A stretch of 64,000 nt of DNA from Anaeramoeba flamelloides. Taxonomy: Eukaryota; Metamonada; Anaeramoebidae. The position numbers were made by a program, and so were the translations under genes. The notes under the pieces were generated by a model. That model searched no databases. It was not told where the DNA came from and saw only the letters and a list, made by a program, of their open reading frames with translations. The stretch lies in the NCBI GenBank assembly GCA_027625915.1, contig JANTQA010000036.1:119501-183500 (forward strand), given 5' to 3'. Shown here one piece after another: positions 9,885 to 19,339 of the stretch (position 1 is its first letter; the number at the start of each line of letters is the position of its first letter).

Positions 9885-11180
9885 TTTAAGGGACTAGTCT
9901 TCTACGAAAACAAGGCATAATTTTAAAATATGTTTTTGGTAGTATTCTTTACTTACAAATTTTGTAGATCCCAAGTGTCAAAAAATTCTGATCAACTACG
10001 AAATCCATAAAAGAAAATTAGTTTAGTGAGATCAATTTGTTTTTTCCATTTTTTCTGAAAAAGAAAACTTTTAAATTCATTTTATTTCTCACAATTTATC
10101 TATTTTTTACCTCGTTTATTGTAATTTTGATCACTATTATACTATAACATTTCTTTGTTATCAGTAATATTAATATAATGATTTTTTTTTCAATTTTGAG
10201 ATAAAACTTTTGGTTAATCAAAAAATTGATATATTCAACGGATTAAAAAATAATTGTATTTTTTTAAGAAGAGTGGTTATAATAATCAAAGTTTTAAACT
10301 CGTGTAAAAATTTTACTCTGAAATTTTGTTTTTGTATTAAGACAAAATTCGATTTTTCAAAATATAAATTTCTTCAAGATATTTGGGAATTAGTTAATTT
10401 TTTCCTCTAAATTCAAAATCATTTTTTTTCTGCCAAAAATTAATTTAATTGTTATAAGGATTCTTGTGAATAAGGCCAAACAATTGGTTAAAAAAATGGT
10501 AAAAAAATGAAAATTTTTTTGTAATTTTTTTATATTTTTTGAAAATCAGAAAACAACTTTTTCAAAACCTTAAAGAAAACAATTTTTTTGCAAAATAGAT
10601 CTCAATTTAATTGATGAACTGTATTTAAGCTTCTACCGAATATCCATTTATTGTATCACCTATACTTCATTTAGTTTTATTGGCTGAGATTTGAATTGGA
10701 ATATTAATCAAAGAAAAAGAAACCAAATAAAAAATTTGCTTTCGAAATTCATACTTTCCAACATAAAACGGAAAATATGTTTTCCCATTTTCCAGAATTA
10801 ACTTAATTGTTAAACAAAATAATATTGAATTTTTTTCCTTGTTTTATATTGGAAACATGTAAATTTTGAATTTCAAAAAAGAGACTCAAATCAATAATTT
10901 GTTTAAATGAGTCTAACTCATCCATTTCATAAGTCGAAACATAAATTACAAAAAAAAAAGTTTTCAAGATCTGGACAAGATTTCATTTTATTTTCAAAAA
11001 TGACTACTCCCTTAAAATCAATTTTTTTAACTAGAATTCTAAAATTTTAAAAAAACGAGAACTAAAAGTTCTAACATTGAAAAAACCTGTCTATTTCCAA
11101 TTTTAAACATATTTCAAGATAAGGATTCCTTTTTTAGTTATTTGTCAAAAAAAAAAAAATTAATAGAGACTAGTACCTTC
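9885..11180 (+). mobile_element. About 1.2-kb dispersed element, copy 2 (uninterrupted)
   Basis: It opens TTTTTAAGGGACTAGTCTTC and ends near 11,175 with GAGACTAGTACCTTC, an inverted partner of the start. A reverse-complement copy occupies about 50,560-51,710, and an interrupted copy lies at 3,450-4,790. Conserved strings include AATTGATATATTCAACGG-like, TTGGGAATTAGTTAATTTT and TACTTTCCAACATAAAAC. Reading frames are short and differ between copies, so any transposase is gone or was never present. Confidence 0.65.
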
Positions 11181-11202
11181 ATTTAAAAAAAAAAAAAAAT
11201 TT

Positions 11203-11443
11203 TCAAACATGGTATTTGTATTTACCAAACGATTCTATATTTAAAATCCCTTTGATACCAAAAATCAAAATGGTGATTTCTTTTACTATTCCTAAATTGT
11301 GGGTAATTGCATGGAACTCCTTATTTATCTCTAAAATTGCAAAAACTCTATTTTTTACAACATTCATATTTACTCTTGTGTCGTATTTGAATCCTAAACG
11401 GGAAATGATTTTCACTAGATTTTTATTTTCCTTTCTCAAATAG
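11203..11443. other. Short open region, both strands open
   Basis: Both strands are open for about 75-78 codons. The minus frame (FKYDTRVNMNVVKNRVFAIL, then EINKEFHAITHNLGIVKE) looks slightly more protein-like than the plus frame. The stretch has more G/C than its surroundings. I recognise no family. It may be a fragment of a decayed gene or chance. Confidence 0.2.
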
Positions 11444-11913
11444 AGTATTTAAATAACAATCTAACTTTAGAAAACTCTTTTCTCAGACAATAAGGAAAAG
11501 GAAAGCGAAAATTTAAGCCTAATTTATAATTCTGATACCAGCAAGAGGAAAAGTGAAAATTTTGAATGAATCAAACTTTGTTTTTTTAAAATAAAGACAT
11601 TTTTAAATGAATGAACAGGGTAATTGGTTTTGTGTTGTGTTTAGAAATCCACTCAAATTCCCTTCTCCAAAAATTGAAAGATCATTTCAAAACAACCAAC
11701 AAAATGTATTTTTTTAAGGAGGTAAGTACATTTTTCAGATTGTGAGTGCCACTATTTGTGCAAAATTGAATGATTCAAATTATTTCAATAACTTAATATC
11801 TTGATATTTTATTAAAATCTGGGGTGTCAGATCTCCTAGTATAATATATTTTCATACCAACAAAAAAAATGGAATTTTAAAAAAATGGAAAAAAATTGAA
11901 CTTCAAAAATACA

Positions 11914-12167
11914 TACAGCTGTTTCAACTCAGGTGTGAATCACAGTCATTCGTTGAATGATTGGGAAATATTCCCAGTCAATTTCAAATTTTGTTAAATT
12001 ATTTCAAACTATTTAAAGTAATTTGAAATAATTTGAAATAATTTGAAATAAAATGAAATAATTGGAAATAATTTGAAATAATTTGAATTGGTGTTGAAAT
12101 AGTTTTCAATCGTTTCCAAAAGCTGAATGGGAAGTTACAGATTCACACCAGAGTTGAAACGGCTGTA
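11914..12167. mobile_element. TACAGCCGTT-family MITE, 254 bp, copy 1
   Basis: The left end is TACAGCTGTTTCAACTC followed by AGGTGTGAATCAC. The right end is the inverted partner (GTTGAAACGGCTGTA), with inner GATTCACACC. The centre (11,995-12,090) is a degenerate tandem array of an 11-mer like TAATTTGAAAT. It sits inside the WHG-family repeat; the homologous place near 42,080 lacks it, which shows insertion after the host repeat spread. Confidence 0.85.
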
Positions 12168-13219
12168 TAAAACATTTATTTCGAGCTCTGATCTGAAACA
12201 TTTGATACGATTACTTCTTCTTTATTTAGTTTTGTTTTTAATTCTTCAGGAAATATTTTTTGTTTGTAAAATTTTAGAAAAAGAAAATATTTTTTTATTT
12301 TTAAAAAATTCCCAAAATGAATTTTAAAAATCCTATTTCTCATTTAATTCATCTAATTGTTGTTTCGGTTTAAGAAAATAGGGATGTTCATTAAATTTCT
12401 ATTCGGAAATTAAGATTTATTGGTCAAATTCGTTTGATTTTATAATTATTCATTTTCCATTAAAATCAGAAACGAAAAATAATTGATGAATCTTGATTGA
12501 ATTGTTTTTTAAATGTTTCAATTTATTTTGGGCTGAATCTTTTTGAAACTGTTTTTTGATTCTCAAGTTGTTAACTCCTTTATTTTAATTTTTGAAATAA
12601 TATTCTTGATTTTTGTTCTGTTTGGCTAGATATTTGAAAATTGAATTTTGAAAGGAAAATTCTAAAAAAATATGCTTGTAAAATAATAATAAATAATAAT
12701 GGGTCAAAAATTATAGCTTATAAATTGTTTGGATTCTGATAAAATTATCGAAGATCAAGAAAACAAATCTTGGAAATGGGTTTTTATCAAAGGTTTTTTT
12801 TTATATTTTATTTTTAACTTCTATAAATTTTATTTGGAAATTATGATCTTGCGAGTTTGGTCTTCTAAAAGATAAATATTTGTTTCAAATACACAGCTGT
12901 TTGGTTCTATTTTTTTTTGGTTTTACTGTTTGATTGATTTCTCTCTTTCTTATAAATCCATTTCTAAATCCAAAACCAAATTTAATAAAAACTCAAAATT
13001 TGAATAAAAAAAAATGTTCTAAAAATTATAAAAGTGAAATATTCAACTCTGGTTTACTTTAGATTTGCGTTTTTTTCACAAACCGAGTAGAGAATAGGAT
13101 TTTTTGGTTTACAAGTTTCAATATCTAAATACACTCAAAAAAAATATATACAAGTAAGGCTGTTGAAATAATTAAAATTGTTCAAAATGGTAAAATGTGC
13201 TTACTAACTTAAATATATA

Positions 13220-13510
13220 TATTAAAAACTGAAGAATTTTTACAATGTTAAAACTCCAAAAGATCCTTCTAAGAAAAATTCTTCAAAACTTTTCCCCACA
13301 CCCTCAACCTAATCTACGTTAATACAACTAATTTGGTTTTGATAGAAACGATGCAAACATTAAAAATTTTAATCAAAAAAGCACCAAAAAATATACAGTG
13401 CGTTTGGCATGGATTATGTTTTTCCAAAAACAATTCCAAAAGAATATATCCTTGGTGTAATTACAAGGAGATTGAATTCAAGGAAAAACAAAAAAAATTA
13501 AAAAAAATAA
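13220..13510 (+). repeat. WHG conserved core, copy 1
   Basis: Best-conserved part of the long repeat: CAGTGCGTTTGGCATGGAT, a TTGTTCCACAA-like run (here altered), then TTCAAGGAAAAACAA. Forward translation gives KKAPKNIQCVWHG. Four copies exist (here, 16,863-17,160 minus, 40,620-40,860 and 58,915-59,225). The nature of the core is unknown. Confidence 0.6.
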
Positions 13511-13539
13511 GATAAAATCGCAACCCCTTTGTAATAATT

Positions 13540-13830
13540 ATTATACAGTTACGGTACCAATGTGAAATATTAATAATACCCTGCAAGTGATTTTCTATTC
13601 TGAAATTTTATATCAGATGAAAACCCGTAAAATGGTTATGAAAGTTCATCGTAAACCAAAAATTTATTATATAGGAGATTAAAAACACGCTATCCATTTT
13701 TTAGTTCCTTGGGTTTCCTATGTTCCTTTGGTTTTGGAAATTGAAACAAACAAATCCAGAAAAGAAAAACGAAATTAACGTTATATGGTCAAATCTAAAA
13801 TTTTTAAAATCTCAGGTTTTTTTTTTTTTT
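13540..13830 (+). repeat. Single arm of the ATGGTTAT palindromic element
   Basis: It contains AAAATGGTTATGAAAGTTCATC, CATTTTTTAGTTCCTTGG and a distal AAAATCTCAGG. It aligns with the left arm of the complete palindrome at 40,878-41,505 and is inverted relative to 16,555-16,860. With that partner it brackets 13.8-16.5 kb. Confidence 0.6.
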
Positions 13831-13954
13831 TTTATTTTGAAGGGAGAAAATTACTTTTCTCCTGGGTTTCGTTAGGTTTTTTTTAGTTTTTGTAATGTAA
13901 AGAGAATTTATTTAATTTTCTTTTCATTTCAAAAATTAAAAAAAAAAAAACACA

Positions 13955-14035
13955 GTTAGCTTTTCCAGAATTTAAAAGAATTCAGTAAAATCAAAGAATT
14001 ATCCTAATTCTTTTGAATTTTAGAAAAGCTAGGAA
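13955..14035. repeat. Hairpin downstream of the LINE end
   Basis: AGCTTTTCCAGAATTTAAAAG (13,958-13,978) pairs with TTTTGAATTTTAGAAAAGCT (14,012-14,031) with few mismatches. It lies in the 3' untranslated part of the LINE fragment and could be its 3' end structure or a small inserted element. Confidence 0.5.
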
Positions 14036-14069
14036 CTCTACAACACTTTCTCTAATTTCTCATTTTTTT

Positions 14070-14420
14070 TTTTTAGAAATTTCAATAAAGAATCATAAAT
14101 TCTCTTTATCAGTTACCCACTATGGCTAAAATAAATAATGTTTCTTTTTTTTTTGAATAATATCAAAGATATTATTCTTATTATTTTTGTTAATTTGAAT
14201 TAAATCCTTAATCCAAATTATTCGATTTTCTTTATAGAATGGGCAGTTACATAAAATATGATCGATATATTCATCGGTATCCATGTTTAACTATTTTTTA
14301 CATAAATTACAAGATTTTATTTTTGTTTTATTCTTATTATAAACACCAGAATACCTATTTAGATAATTTCTAAATTTTCTTAGTTTTAAGATGGAAGTTG
14401 GACTTGTTCCATTTTAAATA
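14070..14420 (-). pseudogene. LINE remnant: C-terminal zinc-finger end of a reverse transcriptase
   Basis: The minus frame reads PTSILKLRKFRNYLNRYSG, then KSCNLCKK, one in-frame TAG, LNMDTDEYIDHILCNCPFYK, ENRIIWIKDLIQINKNN and FDII before ending. C-x2-C, then DTDEYIDHILC-x-C with a Tyr and Arg following, is the zinc-binding pattern found after the reverse transcriptase/RNase H part of many non-LTR retrotransposons (zf-RVT type). Only the last 110 or so residues remain, as expected for 5'-truncated LINE insertion. A second copy of the extreme C-terminus is at 63,118-63,240. Besides the TAG, the tail in an A homopolymer (about 14,140-14,152) is out of frame compared with that copy. Confidence 0.75.
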
Positions 14421-14429
14421 TTTTTTGTC

Positions 14430-15450
14430 TTTAGGTTTTTTTTTTCTTAATTTGAGAAATAAACTGAAAATTATGATAAACATTTAAATAATTTATATTT
14501 TTTATTATTTTTGAGAGAAAAAAAATAAAGTAGAAATGAAAAAGATTTGATTTGTTGGGTTGAAACCAGAAAAATCCTTTCCAAAATTGAAATTAATTAA
14601 ATTATTGATATTATGGTATTATAAGTTTGTAAAATACTTTTTGCTTTTGTAGTTGTTACAAATAATATCGTTATTGTGATTTTTGAAAGATATTTTTTGT
14701 TGTTGGTTTAATAATAATAATAATAATATTGTGAGTTTATTTTGATTGTTATTATTTTTTGCTGTTGGTATATTATTATTGTTTTTGTTTTTGTTGTTGT
14801 TATTATCCTTATTCTATGTATCATCATTATTACTGTTAATTGCAAAATAAAAATATCAAAATTTTCATTCAGTTTTCCAAAAAAACACACCTCTCATGTC
14901 TTATAAGTCATCAAAGTTCCCCGATTCTAAAATGGGTTATTAATAATTTAAGCTTATTATTTGATTTAAAAATTTGAAATTACACAAGATTTATAAAATC
15001 TTTTTATGGTAAGCTGTATGAAAATTTTGTTTCCTTTATTTTACAACTAATAGTAATAATCTTTTTATTAAATTAATTATTCTGAATCTGGGAATGGTTA
15101 TTATTGTTACTATTAGTATTAGTATTTTTCTGAATGTTTTTGTTGTTGCTGATTTTTTGGATACTTTTCTTGTTGTTGTTAGTGTTTTTAGTAGTTTATG
15201 TTTTCGTTATCAAAAGAAAAGTAAATGGGGTTAAAGTTAAATATAAAAATTCCAAGAGGAAAAATGGAGTAAATACAGGAATCGAAGACAAATACTCAGT
15301 AACTTGATTGATTGTTAACTTTTCCTTTCCTTTTATTATTTCCCTTCCTTTTACCTTTTCTTTTTCCTTTATTTTTTCCGTTTTTACTTTTTCAAATTTT
15401 TAAATTGATTATCCAAGTCTGAAAAATCATTTATCTCAAATAAATATCAT
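14430..15450 (-). pseudogene. Decayed partial copy of the ankyrin-BTB gene 3' end
   Basis: This stretch aligns collinearly with 5,060-5,860: ACTTTTTGCTTTTGTAGTTGT (14,636 and 5,202), a TAAT-type triplet tract (14,708-14,815), TTTTCGTTATCAAAAG (15,202 and 5,519), AAATTCCAAGAGGAAAAATGGA-like, CAGTAACTTGATTG (15,298 and 5,618), and the CCTTTTCCTTTT-type tract. Frames are broken throughout and the microsatellites have changed length. It is a segmental duplicate limited to the 3' half and lies directly next to the LINE end. Confidence 0.75.
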
Positions 15451-15459
15451 TTTAACAAC

Positions 15460-15640
15460 TACGTTTGCAATTTACCAATTTGACTCAACATTATTTGTTC
15501 CAATTTCATTTACAAATGATTAAATGATCTTAAAAACATTCTCAAATTTTGATCAAAAATTCATTTTATGTTCATTTTTTTAATGAAAAAATCAAAAGAA
15601 ATTTTGAGATAAATAAACTCAAACACCTTGTTAAGGTTTA
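15460..15640 (-). repeat. Fragment of the WHG-family repeat, distal part
   Basis: Reverse-complement match to 41,640-41,780 and 59,390-59,500, sharing AACAAGGTGTTTGAGTTTA and CTCAAAATTTCTT. In this arrangement the WHG core at 16.9-17.2 kb (minus) and this piece belong to one copy split by the 15,630-16,200 palindrome. Confidence 0.6.
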
Positions 15641-16200
15641 CAATCCCGGAAATTTGAAATAAAATTATCTTACATATAGGGTGTAGTGACTTGTTAATTT
15701 GGTTCTTAGCTGATCGATCTTGTGATTTGGTATGAGTTTTAAAAGTCGTTCAAAATGGCAATTTTTGACAATTTATTTTTTTTTTTTCCAAAATCCGAAT
15801 TGAAGAGTGTAAGATTAATAGACTGGTAGGCGTTAAAGAATAAATTTGAATTTTTCGGTTTTAGAAGAAAATTTTTAAATACTTTTGTGTCAATTAACTT
15901 TATTAAAAAAAATTGTTTTTTAAAAGTACCAAATAAAACCAAACCTAATTAAAAATTTCAACCAACAACACAGAAACCACATTTTATTTTAACTTAAGTT
16001 CCAGCCAATTAATCTTACACTCCTCATTTCGGATTTTGGAAAAAAACAAAAATAAATTGTCAAAAATTGCCATTTTGAACGACTTTTAAAACTCATACTA
16101 AATCACAAGATCGATCAGCTAAGAACCAAATTAACAAGCCACGACACCCTATATGTAAGATAATCTTTTTTCAAATTTGAGGGATTGTAAACCTTAAGAA
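15630..16200. mobile_element. Large palindromic element, about 570 bp with 200-bp arms
   Basis: The left arm 15,631-15,830 contains TTAAGGTTTACAATCCC, CTTACATATAGGGTGT, GATCGATCTTGTGATTTGG and AAAGTCGTTCAAAATGGCAA. The right arm 15,995-16,200 holds the inverted set in the same order with few changes. The loop, about 160 bp, has no gene. Such high arm identity suggests recent insertion or a folding-prone sequence kept alike by gene conversion. Confidence 0.85.
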
Positions 16201-16554
16201 ATGTGAAAATCAAAAAAAAAAAATAACCACTATTTTTTAACATTAAAAGCAGTTCTCTCAATAAATAACCTTAAAGCTAAATAATCTTATTTTCAATGAT
16301 TTTTGATCATTGATTTGCTTTGAATTGTTCCATTGTCTCGACTAACAATTAATCCGTTCCAAGCCCTACACTCGAAAATTTATAAGTCATAGAAATTGGT
16401 TGTCTATTAGAAAATTGTGTTTTTGGAAATTGAAAATTCAATTTTTCAAACCTAAGATCAAAATTTTCAACTTCTCTTACTTCCTTGGAGTTTTTTTTTT
16501 TTGTAAAAACAAAAACAATAATTAAATTTTCTCTCAAGAATTGAAATTAAAAGA

Positions 16555-16860
16555 AAAAAAATCACAGAAACCATGGAAACTTGATTGTATTTTTCGATAT
16601 TTGTTTTTAAATTGTAAAAACCTGAGATTTTAACAATTTTGGAAATTGAAGAATCCTTATTAATATTAGTGTTTTTTAATGAATTTGTTTGTCAATTTCC
16701 AAATGTAATTTTGGATAACTTATTTTTAATCTTGTATTATAAATTTTACAGTTTAGGATGAGTTTTAGTAACCATTTTACGGTTTGTTGTATATGATAAA
16801 ATTTCATCAGAGAAAATCAATTTGAGGTTCTTATAAAATTTTTCAAGGTAGAGTTGGAAC
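16555..16860 (-). repeat. Second arm of the ATGGTTAT palindromic element
   Basis: Inverted relative to 13,540-13,830: AAATTTTACAGTTTAGGATGA, GTAACCATTTTACGGTTTG and GTAGAGTTGGAACG. It is adjacent to the WHG core copy in minus orientation. Confidence 0.6.
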
Positions 16861-16862
16861 GA

Positions 16863-18200
16863 ATGTATCAATTATTACAAAGTGGTTGTGATTTTGGCTT
16901 TTCTTTTATTGTTTCTTTTTGTTTTTCCTTGAATTGAATTCCTCCACCATAACTAAGAGGAGAGTGTATCCTCGAATTGTTTGTGGAACAACATGATCCA
17001 TGCCAAACATACTTGGCATTTTTAATGGGCTTTTTTGATAAAATTTTTAATGTTTGGATCGTTTCTCTCAAAGACCAATTTGTTTTGTCAAGAGAAAATT
17101 GTGTTGAAATTATGTGGGGAAAAGGTTTTTGAGTTCTTTGCATTGATAGGATCTTTTGGGAAATTAAATTTGTAAAAATTATACAATTTGTATTTAAAAA
17201 AAAATATTCTTTAAGTTGAAAAAAAATGATTTTTCAATTTTTTGGAAAAGAGGTAATTTTAGTGGATTCAATAGAACAGAAAATCAATTAAACTGTTCAT
17301 TCAAAAATGTTTTTATTTGAAAATCACAAAGGCCTTTTTCATCAAAATTTTCACTTTTCTCCTTTTTGACCTATTCTAATCATTTTTTTAACTCCTTCTC
17401 AGATTATTTCAGAAATCGAAAAAAAAAACTATTTATAGAAAATGGCTACCAATGTGTAATGGGTTTAAAAAAGGAAATTGAAAAGTTTTTTTAATATGTT
17501 GATTTTTCATTTCGTTCTTTTTCATTTAGAGAGACGAGACTAAAAAATTTAGGCATTTTTCGAAAAAATTTTACATTTTTTCCTTCTTTGATCTCACTGA
17601 ATAAATATTTGTGAGATTTACCAACCACCAAAAACTCTTTAAAATGAACTGTATACTATGATTTTTCAATTGCAAACTTCGTTGTTCAAGAAACTACATT
17701 TTGAAATGTAAAATGAGATTTTTTGTATTAAAATTTTACCAATGAACAAAATGAGAGAATAAAAATAAAAGTAATATTCACTGTTCATATAATTTGAAAA
17801 CAAATCAAAAAGATTTGTGTAATAACTGTTTATTTTGATTTTTTTTTTTGATTTGAATTTGGGATGTAAATAAAGCATTCTATTTCGTTCTCGTTTGTTG
17901 TTAAATGTTTTTTTCAATGAATCAAAATATAAACAATTCCTTAACCATTTTGAAATTTTCTCTTCTCATACAATAAAAAAAGAAAGATGTTTATGGGACT
18001 GAAATTTTTATTCAAACTTAAAGGACGGGTATTCGGATAAAGTCAAAAACAACCCATTCTAATTGCATTTTTGTTAAATTATCATTTCAAAATTGCATTT
18101 TTTGCAAAAGTTCAAAAAAAAAAAAAGTAAGTAAAGTAAGTTGTGTCGAAAACCTTCACTACAAAATCATAAAAAATTCCAAAATTATATTTCGTTAATC
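16863..18200 (-). mobile_element. WHG-family repeat, copy 2 (minus)
   Basis: The core at 16,863-17,160 on the minus strand reads KPIKNAKYVWHGSCCSTNNS and HSPLSYGGGIQFKEKQK, the longest open version of the core. Farther right the sequence decays into poly-A/T-rich DNA (17,160-18,200), with only short strings shared with the other copies. It forms the right arm of a giant inverted arrangement with 11.6-13.8 kb. Confidence 0.55.
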
Positions 18201-19339
18201 ATCAATTGGTACTTCAAAACCAATCTCTTTTTCTCATTTGAAAAAAAAATAAAAATGTTGAAACTTGATCTTTCAGAAAATTAAGTTTGGTTTATTCTCT
18301 TTTTCTTACAAAAATACATTGTCTGTTTGCTTGGTTGGGATTTTGGAATTCCTTTTGACTGACTTTTGAATTGATACTTTGGTCTGTGGTGAATCATGAA
18401 CAGTCAGGATCAATGAGTAAAAAAAATTTTTTTAAAAAACACCAAAATGGTATGGCAACATCACTTTGAACATGACAAACTTCAGTAAGCACAATCTTTG
18501 TTTTGAACAATAAAAACCCCAAAAATGATTTGTGACAATCTATTTGATTTTATTTATAAATGAGACCGAACGAATAATCTCCTTTCTTAATTTGAATAAA
18601 TTCTTGTGAACATTTTGGAACCAAGAGTGCTTTTCAATCATTGGGTTATTTCTGAAATTACGTCAGCTTTCTTATTCATCAAAAAATTGTTGAGTTGGTT
18701 CGTTGCCAGACAAAAAATAAAAAAGATATTCAAGTTTGAACAATAAAATGTTCGATTGACTATTTCAATCTATAAAAATGGTTTCAAGTTGTTTACGATC
18801 AAATTACAAACCATTACATTTCCAAAAAAAAGCCAACAAAATTGAGTCAAATTGTTTGATCGTTGAATTACTTATGAGAAATTTTACCGTTTTTAATAAA
18901 AAGCAAAAATATTTAGATTTATTTTTTATTTAAAAATTCTTATTATTTTTATGGGGAATCCCAAACCTCTCAAAACATTCAAAAAAAGGATAGTATTGTT
19001 TATAACGACTTCACTTTCTGGCTTCAAATGCGATTTTCATTTCTTCAAATTTGCATCCAAATATCTAAAATAATTTTTTAATCAAATTAATTCGAATATT
19101 CGAATCAAAAGAAATTAAATTACTTAATGTTTCATTTCAAAATAATGAGCTTATTAAAACAGATTTTTCCAAATAAACTGGCTCTTCAAAACTAACCCAC
19201 ACCTTGCTTTCATTTTTTTCGCTTTAGAAGATACTTGATTCAAAGGAAAATTAGTACTTAATTCTCATATTTTACTATTTTGTTTGTTTTCTTTTTTTTT
19301 TTTTTTGTATTTAACTTTTTTTTTTCTCGCTTTCTCAGA
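18201..19339. promoter_or_regulatory. Upstream region of the DUF229 gene
   Basis: AT-rich, no repeat recognised. Just before the gene, 19,281-19,339 is a pyrimidine tract (TTTTCTTTTTTTTTTTTTTT, then ATTTAACTTTTTTTTTTTCT) ending TTTCTCAG directly before AATG. This is what a 3' splice acceptor looks like, so the first coding exon may follow a 5' intron. Confidence 0.4.

Larger units (their letters stand above)
11640..13540 (+). mobile_element. Long unclassified repeat (WHG family), copy 1
   Basis: About 1.9 kb alignable with 40,490-43,330 and 58,690-59,570. Landmarks in order are AATTGAAAGATCATTT (11,676), TTTTCATACCAAC (11,851), TTTGGTCTTCTAAAAGA (12,859), GAGTAGAGAATAGGATTTTT (13,086), ACAATGTTAAAACTCC (13,242), then the WHG core (13,390-13,500). 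Copies keep landmarks but lose different internal parts. Short frames such as FVCKILEKENIFLFLKN at about 12,260 are paralleled by FVCKIYEKQNYFYFLKN at about 42,172, a hint of former coding, but no known domain is visible. Confidence 0.6.

Noticed and set aside
11203-11443. Small conserved gene
   Set aside because: Both strands are open and I recognise no family; kept only as a low-confidence patch.
11995-12090. CRISPR-like array
   Set aside because: The 11-mer repeats are directly adjacent without unique spacers and lie inside a MITE.
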